Shown here: positions 36,917 to 45,724 of the stretch, piece by piece
How positions within the stretch are numbered: position 1 is the first letter of the stretch
Layout of the letters: each line of letters begins with the position of its first letter
Source of the DNA: Betaproteobacteria bacterium
GTDB taxonomy: Bacteria; Pseudomonadota; Gammaproteobacteria; Burkholderiales; Usitatibacteraceae
Reading direction: 5' to 3'
Assembly (NCBI GenBank): GCA_016791265.1
Contig: JAEUMY010000007.1
Coordinates: 186,001 to 250,000 of the forward strand
Length of the DNA stretch: 64,000 nt
Notes under the pieces: generated by a model
Told to the model about the DNA's origin: nothing
Seen by the model: the letters and a program-made list of their open reading frames with translations, nothing else
The model's database searches: none
Made by a program: the position numbers and the translations under genes

Positions 36917-39067
36917 TCAGGCTGATTCGATTGCGTAAGTCCCGCGACCCGCCGACTTGGCGCCGTAGAGCGCGCGATCAGCCATGCCCAGGACATGCTC
37001 GAACGTGTCGGGCTGAAGCGTGAAGCCGATGCCGATGCTCACCTTGACCTGCACCTGAATGTCGCCGGCTGCGACGGGCGCCTCCATGGCGGCCATCATC
37101 TTCATGGCTATGGCCTCGCCGGTCCCGGCGCTGGCTTGTTCGACGATCACCGCGAACTCGTCTCCGCCCAGCCGCGCAACCATGTCGTCGGCGCGAACCA
37201 GCGACTGCACGCGTCGGGCGACTTCGATGATCACGGCATCACCGACCGCATGGCCATGGGTGTCGTTGATCTCCTTGAAGCGATCAATGTCCAGGTAGAG
37301 CAGGCAGATCGCGGTCCCGTGACGTCGGGCGCTGGCGATGGCCGATCCCAGGCGCTCATCGAAGTGCCGCCGGTTGGCTGCGCCGGTCATGCTGTCGATG
37401 CGGATGAGGCGGTCCAGCTCGGCCTGCGCGCGCTTGAGCTCGGTGATGTCGAAGGTGAAAGCGAACAACCCCGCCACTTTTCCATCCGCCCCGATGTCTG
37501 GAACGAAGCTGGATTGATAGTGGTACTCGCGACCGCCGACGACCCCCTTGCCTTCAAATTGAACCGGCTCGCCCCGGAGCGCGCGCTCGATATAGGGCTG
37601 ATTGTGGGCGTAGATCTCTTCGCCGCGAACACCGCGCATGGTCCGTCCGAGCATGGACGACGGGTCGATGTTGAAGACGCGGCCCATGAACTTGTTGACG
37701 AACGTGTAGCGCTGCTCGCGATCCACGTGGGCAATGAGTGCCGGGATGTTGTCGGTGACCGCGCGTAGTCGCGCTTCGCTCGCAGCCAGGGCCAGCTCCG
37801 CCTTGGCCCGCGCGGCGATATAGCGGCGCTGCATGTAAAAAAGAATCGCCAGAACCAACAGCAGCAGCGCCACCAGTGCCGCGACCCATATCGCGAGCAG
37901 TCTTTGCGCCGCCAAGGAGGCCACCCGTTCCTTGTCGATCACGGCCACCTCTTCCAGTCGCTTCACGTCCATCTCGTGCTTGAAAAAATTCAGGCGCGCT
38001 TCGAAGTCATCGGCGGCGAAGGTGCGGTCTTCGGACTCCAGCTTGGATTCGAGCCACATCAGCCGCGTCATCGGGCGTTCCAGCACCTGGCGGTTGGCCT
38101 GCTCATCCATCAGGCTCGGGACCAGCGACCGCAGCACGCGTCGCTCGTCGCGGGAGAGCTTCAGGTCCTGAAAATGCTTTTGCGCTTTCGCGAGTTGCGA
38201 ATGCGCGGCCGGCTTGTCACCCCGGTCCAGCGCGGCGAGCCCCAGCACTTCATGGCCCAGCCCGGTCACCTGGGTGTTCTCCAGGCGCCGCGCCAGCTCC
38301 AGAATCCGCTGGCCGTCGGCCTCCTGCGTTGCCACATCGTGGTCGGTCCGCGCGATCCGCGCGCTTTCCAGGTGCAGCTCCGCGACCAGCTTCGGATCAT
38401 CCAGTCCTTCGACGAGTCCAATCGCGTCCCGCAATGTCGCGCGCGCACCGGGAATATCCTTGGTCTGCGCAAGGGCGCGCGCCAGATTGCGCATCAGCCG
38501 GATGCGAATGATCAACGAGGCGCGATCCCCCAGCGCCTCAAGACCGCGCTTCGCATACTCGGCCGCCTTGGCATGCTTGCCGACCGAGTAACTCAGCGAG
38601 GAGTACGCCAGGTACACATCCGCCAGTGCCTCGGCATCAGGCGCATGGATCAGAATGCGCTCGGCCGTCGTCAATAGCTGCGACGTGCGGCTGAAGTCCT
38701 GCAAGGCCAGCGTGCCGCGGCTTTGCATGATGAGCCCGCGCACCTGCAGCGCGACCTCGCCGGCCCGCTCGGCGGCCTCGTGCGCCCGTCCGCCTGCGTC
38801 GGCCTGGCAGCGCAGGTTCGCGATCACTCTGCAGGCGTTGGCCTCGGCCAGATGGAGCAGGGCGAGTTCGCGGAAATCGCCGCGCTGACGGGCGGCGGCA
38901 ATCTGCGCGGGCAGCTCGGCCAGGACGGCCTGCGGGTCCTTCAGCGCGCGGATTTCCTGCGCATGGCGTTGCACATCCGAGTCGGACGTGGCGGCCCAGA
39001 CCGTGGCGCACATCAGCCCGTGCGCGAGTCCGATCAGGACGCCCAAGTGCAACCGCATTCCCATCAT
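36917..39067 (-). CDS. PAS-GGDEF diguanylate cyclase with periplasmic repeat sensor
   Basis: A 716-residue membrane protein. It has a signal peptide, a large Ala/Leu-rich helical domain (about 25-390) resembling TPR repeats, a coiled coil, one membrane helix (IWVAALVALLLLVLAILFYM), a PAS domain (about 460-570) and a GGDEF domain. The active site RLGGDEF is complete and the preceding RADD fits the RxxD product-inhibition site. It likely makes cyclic di-GMP in response to a periplasmic signal. ATG 39067 is chosen with AAGGGAAA upstream; the frame runs 58 codons further. No palindrome occurs inside. Confidence 0.88.
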   Translation of the reverse strand: MMGMRLHLGVLIGLAHGLMCATVWAATSDSDVQRHAQEIRALKDPQAVLAELPAQIAAARQRGDFRELALLHLAEANACRVIANLRCQADAGGRAHEAAERAGEVALQVRGLIMQSRGTLALQDFSRTSQLLTTAERILIHAPDAEALADVYLAYSSLSYSVGKHAKAAEYAKRGLEALGDRASLIIRIRLMRNLARALAQTKDIPGARATLRDAIGLVEGLDDPKLVAELHLESARIARTDHDVATQEADGQRILELARRLENTQVTGLGHEVLGLAALDRGDKPAAHSQLAKAQKHFQDLKLSRDERRVLRSLVPSLMDEQANRQVLERPMTRLMWLESKLESEDRTFAADDFEARLNFFKHEMDVKRLEEVAVIDKERVASLAAQRLLAIWVAALVALLLLVLAILFYMQRRYIAARAKAELALAASEARLRAVTDNIPALIAHVDREQRYTFVNKFMGRVFNIDPSSMLGRTMRGVRGEEIYAHNQPYIERALRGEPVQFEGKGVVGGREYHYQSSFVPDIGADGKVAGLFAFTFDITELKRAQAELDRLIRIDSMTGAANRRHFDERLGSAIASARRHGTAICLLYLDIDRFKEINDTHGHAVGDAVIIEVARRVQSLVRADDMVARLGGDEFAVIVEQASAGTGEAIAMKMMAAMEAPVAAGDIQVQVKVSIGIGFTLQPDTFEHVLGMADRALYGAKSAGRGTYAIESA

Positions 39068-39266
39068 TTTCCCTTTGCGAAACAGGTGGCCAATCGGTCG
39101 CGGTACAGGTGCAGTCACCTGCCCGCCCGCGCGTTGGCGCTTTCTTGTGTTTGAGTATCCAGACCCTAGCACCGGCGCTCCATGGGCGCAATGCGCTGTG
39201 TCCCCAAAAGACCGGGACTCAGCGTCGTTCACAATTGTCACAATCGGCGCGCAGGCACTCCGAAAA

Positions 39267-39297
39267 GCAAGAAGCCCGGCAGAGCCGGGCTTCTTGC
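39267..39297 (-). terminator. Terminator downstream of efp
   Basis: GCAAGAAGCCCGGC (39267-39280) is perfectly complementary to 39284-39297, giving a 14-bp stem with a 3-base loop. On the minus strand it lies 46 bases after the efp stop codon and would separate efp from the GGDEF gene. Confidence 0.85.
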
Positions 39298-39342
39298 GCG
39301 TGTCGCACGGCTCGATGCAGCCGCGCCGCCAGCGAGCGATGA

Positions 39343-39903
39343 TCAGCCGTTGACGCGACGCTTGTATTCCGCCGTGCGGGTGTCGATCTCGATCTTGTCG
39401 CCCGTCTCGCAGAAGAGCGGCACGTTAACCACGAAACCGGTGCTGATGAGCTTGGCCGGTTTCAGCACCTTGCCCGACGTGTCACCGCGAACGGCGGGCT
39501 CGGTCTCGATCTCGCGCACCACGGACGTGGGCAGCTCCACGCTGATGGCTCGGCCGTCGTAGAACACCACTTCACAGGCCAGGCCGTCTTCCAGATAGTT
39601 CAACGCGTCGCCCATCATCTCGGCTTCGATCTCGAACTGGTTGTACTCGGCGTCCATGAAGACGTACATCGGGTCGGCGAAGTAGGAGTAGCTCACTTCC
39701 TTCCGCTCCAGCACCAGCACGTCCATCTTGTCGTCCGCTTTGAAGACGGTTTCGGTGGTGGAGTTGGAGAGAAGATTCTTCAACTTCATTTTCATCACGG
39801 CGGCGTTGCGGCCGCCCTTGTTGTATTCGGCGCGCATCACGACCATGGGGTCCTTGCCGACCATGATCACATTGCCGGCGCGCAGTTCTTGAGCCTGTTT
39901 CAT
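39343..39903 (-). CDS. efp: Translation elongation factor P
   Basis: The 186-residue factor relieves ribosome stalling at polyproline. The tip loop reads NKGGRNAAV with arginine at residue 32, the position modified by rhamnose in EarP-type EF-P, rather than the lysine of the EpmA type. The three beta-barrel domains and the C-terminal [19 protein letters not shown] are complete. The ATG at 39903 gives the standard [12 protein letters not shown] start. The modifying enzyme EarP is encoded immediately upstream on the same strand. Confidence 0.97.
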   Translation of the reverse strand: MKQAQELRAGNVIMVGKDPMVVMRAEYNKGGRNAAVMKMKLKNLLSNSTTETVFKADDKMDVLVLERKEVSYSYFADPMYVFMDAEYNQFEIEAEMMGDALNYLEDGLACEVVFYDGRAISVELPTSVVREIETEPAVRGDTSGKVLKPAKLISTGFVVNVPLFCETGDKIEIDTRTAEYKRRVNG

Positions 39904-39975
39904 GCGAATGTCCTGAATTGGGGGGTTGCAGATGAAGCGCCCGCAAAACCAGGCCGGCGCCAAAAAAGCTCGTAA

Positions 39976-41109
39976 TTATAGCAACTTATCCACGAAATCC
40001 GCCAGTTTTTCGGCGAGCGAAGGCGAGGCGGCGAGGCGGCTGGCCCAGTCGGCGCCATACGGCTCCAGCACGCCACGTCCGGCCGCGAAGTCGCGCCAGG
40101 GAGCGCGCATGTCCTGGCCAAGGTTCCAGTGATGCCATGCGTACTTCACGCGCGCGGTGCTGGCCGGGTCCAGGTGAGCGGTGTAGAGATCGAGAAAGGC
40201 CTCGAGCTTGGGCAGGTGCGCCTCGTCGGCTTGCGGATAGATGTGCCAGATGAACGGCTTGCCGGCCCATTGCGCCCGCAGGAACGAATCCTCGCCGCGC
40301 ACGAAGTTGATGTCGCAAAGCGCAAGCAGCGTGTCGTAGTCGTCCTGCGGCATGAAGGGCAGGATGTGAATCGCGAGCTGGCCGCGCTCAAGTCGTCGCG
40401 ACGTCGAGCCGAGGTGCGCTTGCGCGTCCTGGGCGAGCGGGCTTTCCGGGAGCAGACACAACACCGGGTTGGGTCCGCCCACCCATGCGTCCAGCAGTGA
40501 CGCAAGGCCGCTGTTCTTGTAGCCGAACAAGCTCACCCGCACGGCGTCGCCGGTGTCGGCCGGCACGTCGATGGATGCCCAGAAATCGCGTTGCGCCTTC
40601 GCATCGGCCCAGAGCGCGTCGCGGCGAGCGATCACGTCGCGCTCGCGCAAGAGCCCGCCGGTCTTCGCGGTGAATCCGGGAAAGAAAAAATACTTGGTGA
40701 GCGGCAGGTGTGGGTGGGGCGAAGGCAGCATGTGCGATTCCTCGATCCACTTTTCAGCGCATAGGTATTCGAGGTTGATCCAGGCGGCGCGGGGCGTTTG
40801 TTTCGCCATCCGCATCACATACTTCTCCGGCAGGTGGCAAGCGAACGCCTCGATCACCACGTCCGCAGGCTCGACATCGGGAAAGGCGGAATGCCACCTG
40901 CGAATATTCGCACCACCGACTTGCTGATAGGTCTTCGAGGGATCGATGGCGGGCTCGATGCGGGAGAAGCTCTCCAGATCATCCACCCACAACGTGACGC
41001 TGCGGCCTTGCTCGCGGATCAACTGCCGGGCAAGCCGCCAGGTGACGCCGATGTCACCGAAGTTGTCGACGACGGTGCAGAAGATGTGCCACGTCTCGCG
41101 CCGCGCCAT
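39976..41109 (-). CDS. earP: EF-P arginine rhamnosyltransferase EarP
   Basis: A 377-residue inverting glycosyltransferase that transfers rhamnose from dTDP-rhamnose to Arg32 of EF-P. Characteristic blocks are IFCTVVDNFGDIGVTWRLARQL (shortened here to the NFGDIGVTWR core), the INLEYLCAEKWIEESH region and CDINFVRGEDSFLRAQW near the C-terminus. The ATG at 41109 overlaps the cbiX stop. A palindrome at 40900-40911 encodes ANIR between the DDLESF region and the FACHLPEKYV block. The Arg32 EF-P next door makes the assignment firm. Confidence 0.96.
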   Translation of the reverse strand: MARRETWHIFCTVVDNFGDIGVTWRLARQLIREQGRSVTLWVDDLESFSRIEPAIDPSKTYQQVGGANIRRWHSAFPDVEPADVVIEAFACHLPEKYVMRMAKQTPRAAWINLEYLCAEKWIEESHMLPSPHPHLPLTKYFFFPGFTAKTGGLLRERDVIARRDALWADAKAQRDFWASIDVPADTGDAVRVSLFGYKNSGLASLLDAWVGGPNPVLCLLPESPLAQDAQAHLGSTSRRLERGQLAIHILPFMPQDDYDTLLALCDINFVRGEDSFLRAQWAGKPFIWHIYPQADEAHLPKLEAFLDLYTAHLDPASTARVKYAWHHWNLGQDMRAPWRDFAAGRGVLEPYGADWASRLAASPSLAEKLADFVDKLL

Positions 41110-41492
41110 CACGAGCGTCCCGGCGTCTGGTCGAGAATCCATTGGGCGATGGCGCTCAGCATGACGTCCGACTCGCCCAACGTGGGCAGAATCGTGAAAG
41201 CGATGCCATGCATGCGAGTCGCGGCTGCCGCCATCTCCGGCAAATCGCGTTTGACGTGTCCGCCACGGGCGAGGAACACCGGCGACACGGTGACGCGCGT
41301 CACCCCGGCCTGCGCGAGGTCGGCCACGACGGCGCCAAAATCGGGCTCCGCCGGTGGCAGAAACGCCAGCGCCACCGGCTGGTGCGGCAACGCGGCGGCC
41401 AGCCGGTCGCGCAACGACTCCAGTGGCCGCGCCCACTCGGGGTCGGGTGAGCCGTGACTGAATAGCAGCAGCGCGTGGTCGGCGTTGGGCAT
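41109..41492 (-). CDS. cbiX: Sirohydrochlorin chelatase, short CbiX type
   Basis: A 127-residue single-domain chelatase. The metal-binding histidines appear in LLFSHGSPDP and ARGGHVKRDLPE. CbiX proteins insert cobalt or ferrous iron into sirohydrochlorin; near nitrite and sulfite reductase genes the iron reaction giving siroheme is the likely role. The ATG at 41492 yields the family length. Its stop overlaps the earP start. It is divergent from nasT. Confidence 0.88.
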   Translation of the reverse strand: MPNADHALLLFSHGSPDPEWARPLESLRDRLAAALPHQPVALAFLPPAEPDFGAVVADLAQAGVTRVTVSPVFLARGGHVKRDLPEMAAAATRMHGIAFTILPTLGESDVMLSAIAQWILDQTPGRS

Positions 41493-41579
41493 GTGATCGG
41501 GGGTCGGCGGTCCAGCCGTCGTGATCGCGGTGGTATGCCGATTGCTAGGAATTGGCCTCAAGCTTACTCCTCCACGCCC

Positions 41580-42158
41580 ATGCGCCTGAAAGTTCTGTTG
41601 ATTGACGAAGACCCGGACCGCGCGGTGGCCGTGCGGGATGCGCTGGCCGACGCCGGCCACGAAGTGGTGTCGTCCCATGCCTCGCCGGTGGACCTGTATG
41701 ACCGGGTGAAAGTGCATGCGCCCGATCTCATCATCATCGACACCGAGTCGCCGTCGCGCGATGTGCTGGAGCACATCACCTTCATCTCCCGCGATCAGCC
41801 ACGGCCCATCGTGATGTTCAGCGCGGACCGCGAACGCGACACCATCAAGAGTGCCGTTCGCGCAGGCGTCACGGCCTATATCGTGGATGGTCTTTCCGAA
41901 GCGCGCATCCAGCCCATTCTGCAGGTCGCAGTCGAGCGATTTGATGCGGAGCAGTCGCTGCGTCAGGCGCTGGCCGATGCCAAGAGTGAGTTGTCGGAAC
42001 GCAAGGTGGTGGAGCGCGCCAAGGGCATCCTCATGAAGCAGCGGCAGATGGATGAAGAAGAGGCATTCCGGGCGCTGCGCAAGTTCGCCATGGACCAGGG
42101 CTTGCGTCTCGCCGAGGCCGCTGAACGCGTGGTGCAGATGTCTTCATTGATGGGTTGA
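41580..42158 (+). CDS. nasT: ANTAR-domain RNA-binding antiterminator NasT
   Basis: A 192-residue two-domain protein. The N-terminal receiver-like domain (LKVLLIDEDPDRA, LIIIDTES) lacks the usual lysine near its end (YIVDGLSE), so it may not be phosphorylated. The C-terminal ANTAR domain reads VVERAKGILMKQRQMDEEEAFRALR. NasT binds paired hexaloop hairpins in nas leader RNA and prevents termination when the NasS sensor lets it go. A fitting leader lies 170 bases downstream. No nasS gene is visible in the window. The ATG at 41580 is used; the longer frame overlaps cbiX. Confidence 0.93.
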   Translation: MRLKVLLIDEDPDRAVAVRDALADAGHEVVSSHASPVDLYDRVKVHAPDLIIIDTESPSRDVLEHITFISRDQPRPIVMFSADRERDTIKSAVRAGVTAYIVDGLSEARIQPILQVAVERFDAEQSLRQALADAKSELSERKVVERAKGILMKQRQMDEEEAFRALRKFAMDQGLRLAEAAERVVQMSSLMG

Positions 42159-42250
42159 GAGACTCACAGCATCAGTCCCGTTTTGGTGCGCCGCAACAAT
42201 CACGCGCCCCGTTTTGGGTGGGGCTGCTTTTCCCTGCTCAATGCCGCATT

Positions 42251-42262
42251 GCGAATATTCGC
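42251..42262. repeat. GCGAATATTCGC palindrome upstream of the nitrate promoter
   Basis: A perfect copy with symmetry extended to 18 bp (ATTGCGAATATTCGCAAT). It lies 35 bases upstream of the sigma-54 promoter, between nasT and the nitrate operon. Confidence 0.9.
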
Positions 42263-42296
42263 AATGAAATCATCACAGTAATTCTTTTCAGATCAC

Positions 42297-42312
42297 TGGC
42301 ACCGGATTTGCA
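42297..42312 (+). promoter_or_regulatory. Sigma-54 promoter of the nitrate assimilation operon
   Basis: TGGCACCGGATTTGCA matches the sigma-54 -24/-12 consensus (TGGCAC, 5 bases, TTGCA) at the correct spacing. The transcription start predicted 12 bases after the -12 element, near 42323, falls 3 bases before the first ANTAR hairpin. Control by NtrC is expected from nitrogen regulation in this class, but I could not find a convincing NtrC dyad upstream. Confidence 0.85.
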
Positions 42313-42325
42313 TAGTTGAATGCAT

Positions 42326-42418
42326 GCGCGGCCAATGCGGGCCGCGCTCTGGACAACGGCGTCCGGGCAGCTTCCAGACCTCTAGGCGGAGGTCGGAAAG
42401 CGCCCGGACGTTTTTTTT
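42326..42418 (+). promoter_or_regulatory. NasT-responsive ANTAR leader with intrinsic terminator
   Basis: Hairpin P1: GCGCGGCC (42326-42333), hexaloop AATGCG, GGCCGCGC (42340-42347). Hairpin P2: CTGGAC (42349-42354), hexaloop AACGGC, GTCCGG (42361-42366). Both loops have A at position 1 and G at position 4, the known ANTAR recognition pattern. The 3' arm of P2 is also part of the terminator stem CGTCCGGGC (42360-42368) with GCCCGGACG (42402-42410), followed by eight T residues. P2 and the terminator are therefore mutually exclusive, as an antitermination switch needs. Confidence 0.9.
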
Positions 42419-42453
42419 CGCCCGTTCATTTCATCAGGACCAGGAGCCATGTC

Positions 42454-43743
42454 ATGTCAGACACGAAGAAGCCGGTTGCATCCGTCGTTACCGAAGCCGG
42501 CAGCACCGATCCGCGCAGAACCTTCATCCGCCAGTCCGGCGCGCTGCTCGGCGGCGCGGCACTCATGAGCGCCGTGCCGCCCGGCATCCGTGGCGCCGTG
42601 TGGGCGCAGGGCTCGGATGCGCCCGAGAAGAAGGAAGTGAAGATCGGCTTCATACCGCTCACCGATTGCGCGTCCGTCGTCATCGCCTCGGTCATGAAGT
42701 TCGACGAGAAGTACGGCATCAAGATCATCCCCAGCAAGGAAGCGTCTTGGGCATCCGTGCGCGACAAGCTGGTCAATGGCGAGCTCGATGCGGCGCATGT
42801 TCTGTATGGATTGATCTATGGCGTGCATCTGGGCATCGGCGGTCCCAAGAAGGACATGGCCATCCTCATGAGCCTCAACAACAACGGCCAGGCCATCACG
42901 CTCGCCAACAAGTTCTCCGAAAAGGGCGTGAAGGATGGTGCCGGCCTGAAAAGCTTCATCGACAAGAACAAGGGCGACTACACCTTCGCGCAGACCTTCC
43001 CCACCGGCACGCACGCGATGTGGCTGTACTACTGGCTGGCCGCGAACGGCATTGACCCTTTCAAGGACGTGAAGAACATTGTCGTGCCGCCGCCGCAGAT
43101 GGTGGCCAACATGCGCGTGGGCAACATGGATGGCTTCTGCGTGGGCGAGCCGTGGAACAACCGCGCCATCTTCGACAAGATCGGCTTCACCGCCGAGACC
43201 ACCCAAGGCATCTGGAAGGACCATCCGGAGAAAACACTCGGCACCAGCATGGAGTGGGTGAAGAAATATCCCAACACCGCGCGTGCCATGACCGCCGCCA
43301 TTCTTGACGCATCCAAGTTCATCGACGTCATGGCCAACCGGAAGAAGGTGGCCGAGATCATCGCCGACAAGTCCTACGTGAACTGCCCCGTCGATGTGAT
43401 CGACCAGCGCCTGGCCGGTGACTACGACAACGGCATCGGCAAGAAATGGAAAGACCAGGACTACATGAAGTTCTACAACGACGGCGCGGTGAACTTCCCC
43501 TACCTGTCGGATGGCATGTGGTTCCTCACCCAGCACAAGCGCTGGGGGTTGTTGAAGGACGATCCCGACTATCTGGCGGTCGCGAAGCAGGTGAACCAGA
43601 TCGACATCTACAAGGCTGCCGCCGCCATGACCAAGACGCCAGTGCCGAAGGATGTGATGCGCACCAGCAAGCTCATCGATGGTGTGGTGTGGGACGGCAA
43701 GGACCCGAAGAAGTACGCCAGCGGTTTCAAGATCAGGGCCTGA
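42454..43743 (+). CDS. nrtA: Nitrate ABC transporter substrate-binding protein (NrtA/CmpA family)
   Basis: A 429-residue periplasmic binding protein of the NrtA/CmpA family. A twin-arginine signal is visible (DPRRTFIRQSGALLGGAAL, cleaved near WAQG). Family blocks include KIGFIPLTDCASVVIAS, FPTGTHAMWLYYWLAANG and GNMDGFCVGEPWNNRAI. The exported leader separates it from the cytoplasmic sensor NasS, which is a homologue. The ATG at 42454 has AGGAG 8 bases upstream. It is the first gene after the ANTAR leader. A small ORF and the permease and ATPase genes follow. Confidence 0.95.
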   Translation: MSDTKKPVASVVTEAGSTDPRRTFIRQSGALLGGAALMSAVPPGIRGAVWAQGSDAPEKKEVKIGFIPLTDCASVVIASVMKFDEKYGIKIIPSKEASWASVRDKLVNGELDAAHVLYGLIYGVHLGIGGPKKDMAILMSLNNNGQAITLANKFSEKGVKDGAGLKSFIDKNKGDYTFAQTFPTGTHAMWLYYWLAANGIDPFKDVKNIVVPPPQMVANMRVGNMDGFCVGEPWNNRAIFDKIGFTAETTQGIWKDHPEKTLGTSMEWVKKYPNTARAMTAAILDASKFIDVMANRKKVAEIIADKSYVNCPVDVIDQRLAGDYDNGIGKKWKDQDYMKFYNDGAVNFPYLSDGMWFLTQHKRWGLLKDDPDYLAVAKQVNQIDIYKAAAAMTKTPVPKDVMRTSKLIDGVVWDGKDPKKYASGFKIRA

Positions 43744-43753
43744 GGAGACCGCC

Positions 43754-43894
43754 ATGGCGTTGGTCATCCTGCCCATTGATCTCAAGCCTGCGGTTCGGGC
43801 GCCATCGCGTGTGGCGCGCAAGAAATCGACCACTGCAATGCGCGAACGCCGCCAGCGCCAGCGCGCGGCACTGCGACTGAAGGAGATGCTATGA
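43754..43894 (+). CDS. Small basic ORF between nrtA and nrtB
   Basis: A 46-residue ORF with its own GAGGAG ribosome-binding site, 10 bases after nrtA, whose stop overlaps the nrtB ATG (ATGA). The N-terminal ten residues are hydrophobic (MALVILPIDLKP) and the rest is strongly basic (RVARKKSTTAMRERRQRQR). No family is recognised. The tight spacing on both sides argues that it is translated, perhaps only to couple nrtA and nrtB. Confidence 0.55.
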   Translation: MALVILPIDLKPAVRAPSRVARKKSTTAMRERRQRQRAALRLKEML

Positions 43895-44814
43895 AAGCCC
43901 TGCTGCTGAAGCACGCCGAGATGAACGCGGTGCGTGAGCTGGCATTGCCGACCCGTTCGGCCAGTTCCGCCAGCGAACCGCGTCTGGCTGCTGTGCCGGC
44001 ACCGGCCACGCCGACGCCCTGGCAACGCACTTCTCCAGTGCTGCTGAAAATTCTTGAAGTGGTCGGCCCGCCGTTGCTCGGCATTCTGCTGTTCATCGGT
44101 GTCTGGGCCTTGATCTCGGCCAGCGGCGACCGCCTGCCCAGCCCGGCCAAGACCTGGGACGCGGCGGTGAAAATCTTCTCCGATCCGTTCTATCAGAAGG
44201 GGCCAAACGATCAGGGCATCGGCTGGAACATCCTCGCCTCCCTGCAGCGCGTCGGCATCGGCTTCGGCATGGCAGCACTTATCGGCATTCCGCTAGGCTT
44301 CCTGATAGGGCGCGTGCAATTCCTGAACGCCATGTTCTCACCCATCATCAGCCTGCTGCGTCCGGTGTCGCCGCTGGCGTGGTTGCCCATTGGTCTGCTC
44401 GTGTTCAAGGCCGCCAACCCCGCCGCCATCTGGGTCATCTTCATCTCCAGCATCTGGCCCATGATCATCAACACAGCAGTGGGTGTGTCACGTGTGCCGC
44501 AGGACTATCTCAATGTGGCCAGGGTGCTGAACCTCTCCCCGTGGAAGGTGACGATGAAAATCCTGCTGCCCGCGACCTTGCCCTACATCCTCACCGGCGT
44601 GCGGCTTTCCATCGGGGTCGCCTGGCTCGTCATCGTCGCGGCCGAGATGCTGACCGGCGGTGTAGGCATCGGCTTCTGGGTGTGGGACGAATGGAACAAC
44701 CTCAACGTCGAACACATTCTCATCGCCATCTTCGTGGTGGGCATCGTGGGTCTGCTCCTGGAGCAGGCGCTGATCCTGATCGCCAAGCGCGTCACCCACG
44801 ACCACCCGGTGTGA
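43891..44814 (+). CDS. nrtB: Nitrate ABC transporter permease
   Basis: A 307-residue inner-membrane permease of the NrtB/SsuC/TauC type. About six hydrophobic helices follow a polar N-terminal extension of some 50 residues. The EAA-type loop that contacts the ATPase is seen in [27 protein letters not shown] (about residues 195-220). Together with NrtA and NrtD it imports nitrate. It starts in overlap with the small upstream ORF; nrtD begins 11 bases after its stop. Confidence 0.94.
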   Translation: MKALLLKHAEMNAVRELALPTRSASSASEPRLAAVPAPATPTPWQRTSPVLLKILEVVGPPLLGILLFIGVWALISASGDRLPSPAKTWDAAVKIFSDPFYQKGPNDQGIGWNILASLQRVGIGFGMAALIGIPLGFLIGRVQFLNAMFSPIISLLRPVSPLAWLPIGLLVFKAANPAAIWVIFISSIWPMIINTAVGVSRVPQDYLNVARVLNLSPWKVTMKILLPATLPYILTGVRLSIGVAWLVIVAAEMLTGGVGIGFWVWDEWNNLNVEHILIAIFVVGIVGLLLEQALILIAKRVTHDHPV

Positions 44815-44825
44815 AGGAGATCGCC

Positions 44826-45638
44826 ATGGATAAATTTCTCAGCATCGAAAACGCGGGCATGACGTTCCACACCAAGCGGGGCAAATTCGAGGCGCTGCGC
44901 AACGTGGATCTCGCCATCGCGAAGGGCGAATTCGTTAGCCTCATCGGCCATTCCGGCTGTGGCAAATCGACCCTGCTCAACATGATTGCCGGGCTTCTCA
45001 ACGCGACCGACGGCGTCATCCTCTGCAACAACCGCGAGGTGAAAGGTGCGGGGCCCGACCGGGCGGTGGTGTTCCAGAACCATTCCCTGCTGCCCTGGCT
45101 CACCTGTTTCGACAACGTGTATCTGGCCGTCGAACGCGTGTTCGGCGTCAGCGACTCGCAGGGCAGGCAGGCGGAGAGCAAGGCGCAGATGAAGGCGCGC
45201 ACCAGTGCCGCGCTGGCGCTGGTCGGCCTGACCGCCGCAGAGGCAAAGTATCCCAACGAAATCTCCGGCGGCATGAAGCAGCGGGTGGGTATTGCGCGCG
45301 CCCTGGCGATGGAGCCTGCGGTGCTGCTGATGGACGAGCCCTTTGGTGCGCTGGATGCGTTGACCCGGGCGCGTTTGCAGGATGAGTTGATGGTCATCCT
45401 GCAGAAGACCGGCAGCACCGTGGTCATGGTCACGCATGATGTGGACGAGGCGGTGCTGCTCTCCGACCGCATTGCCATGATGACCAACGGGCCGTCTGCG
45501 ACCATCGGCCAGATCGTCAGCGTGGGCCTGGATCGTCCGCGTGATCGTCTGGCGCTGGCGACCGATGCGCGCTACATCGAGTGTCGGCGGCTGGTGCTGG
45601 AGTTTCTGTATCAGAAGCAGTTGCGGCCGGCGGCATGA
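44826..45638 (+). CDS. nrtD: Nitrate ABC transporter ATP-binding protein
   Basis: A 270-residue ABC ATPase: Walker [14 protein letters not shown]-loop FQNHSLLPW, signature [15 protein letters not shown], Walker [12 protein letters not shown] and switch histidine VTHDVDEAV are all intact. The product powers the NrtAB importer. ATG 44826 is used because it gives the usual N-terminus; the frame continues upstream through nrtB. A 214-base gap rich in inverted repeats separates it from nirB. Confidence 0.95.
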   Translation: MDKFLSIENAGMTFHTKRGKFEALRNVDLAIAKGEFVSLIGHSGCGKSTLLNMIAGLLNATDGVILCNNREVKGAGPDRAVVFQNHSLLPWLTCFDNVYLAVERVFGVSDSQGRQAESKAQMKARTSAALALVGLTAAEAKYPNEISGGMKQRVGIARALAMEPAVLLMDEPFGALDALTRARLQDELMVILQKTGSTVVMVTHDVDEAVLLSDRIAMMTNGPSATIGQIVSVGLDRPRDRLALATDARYIECRRLVLEFLYQKQLRPAA

Positions 45639-45724
45639 TCATGACTGCACTTGTCTCTGAGCTTGCGCTATCAATTTCCCCCTTTGAAAATGGGGTGGAG
45701 TTGACACCCCCCACGCTACGCGTT

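Noticed and set aside
42160..42250. NtrC binding site upstream of the sigma-54 promoter
   Set aside because: Only isolated TTGGTGC-like half-sites are seen, with no properly spaced inverted partner.
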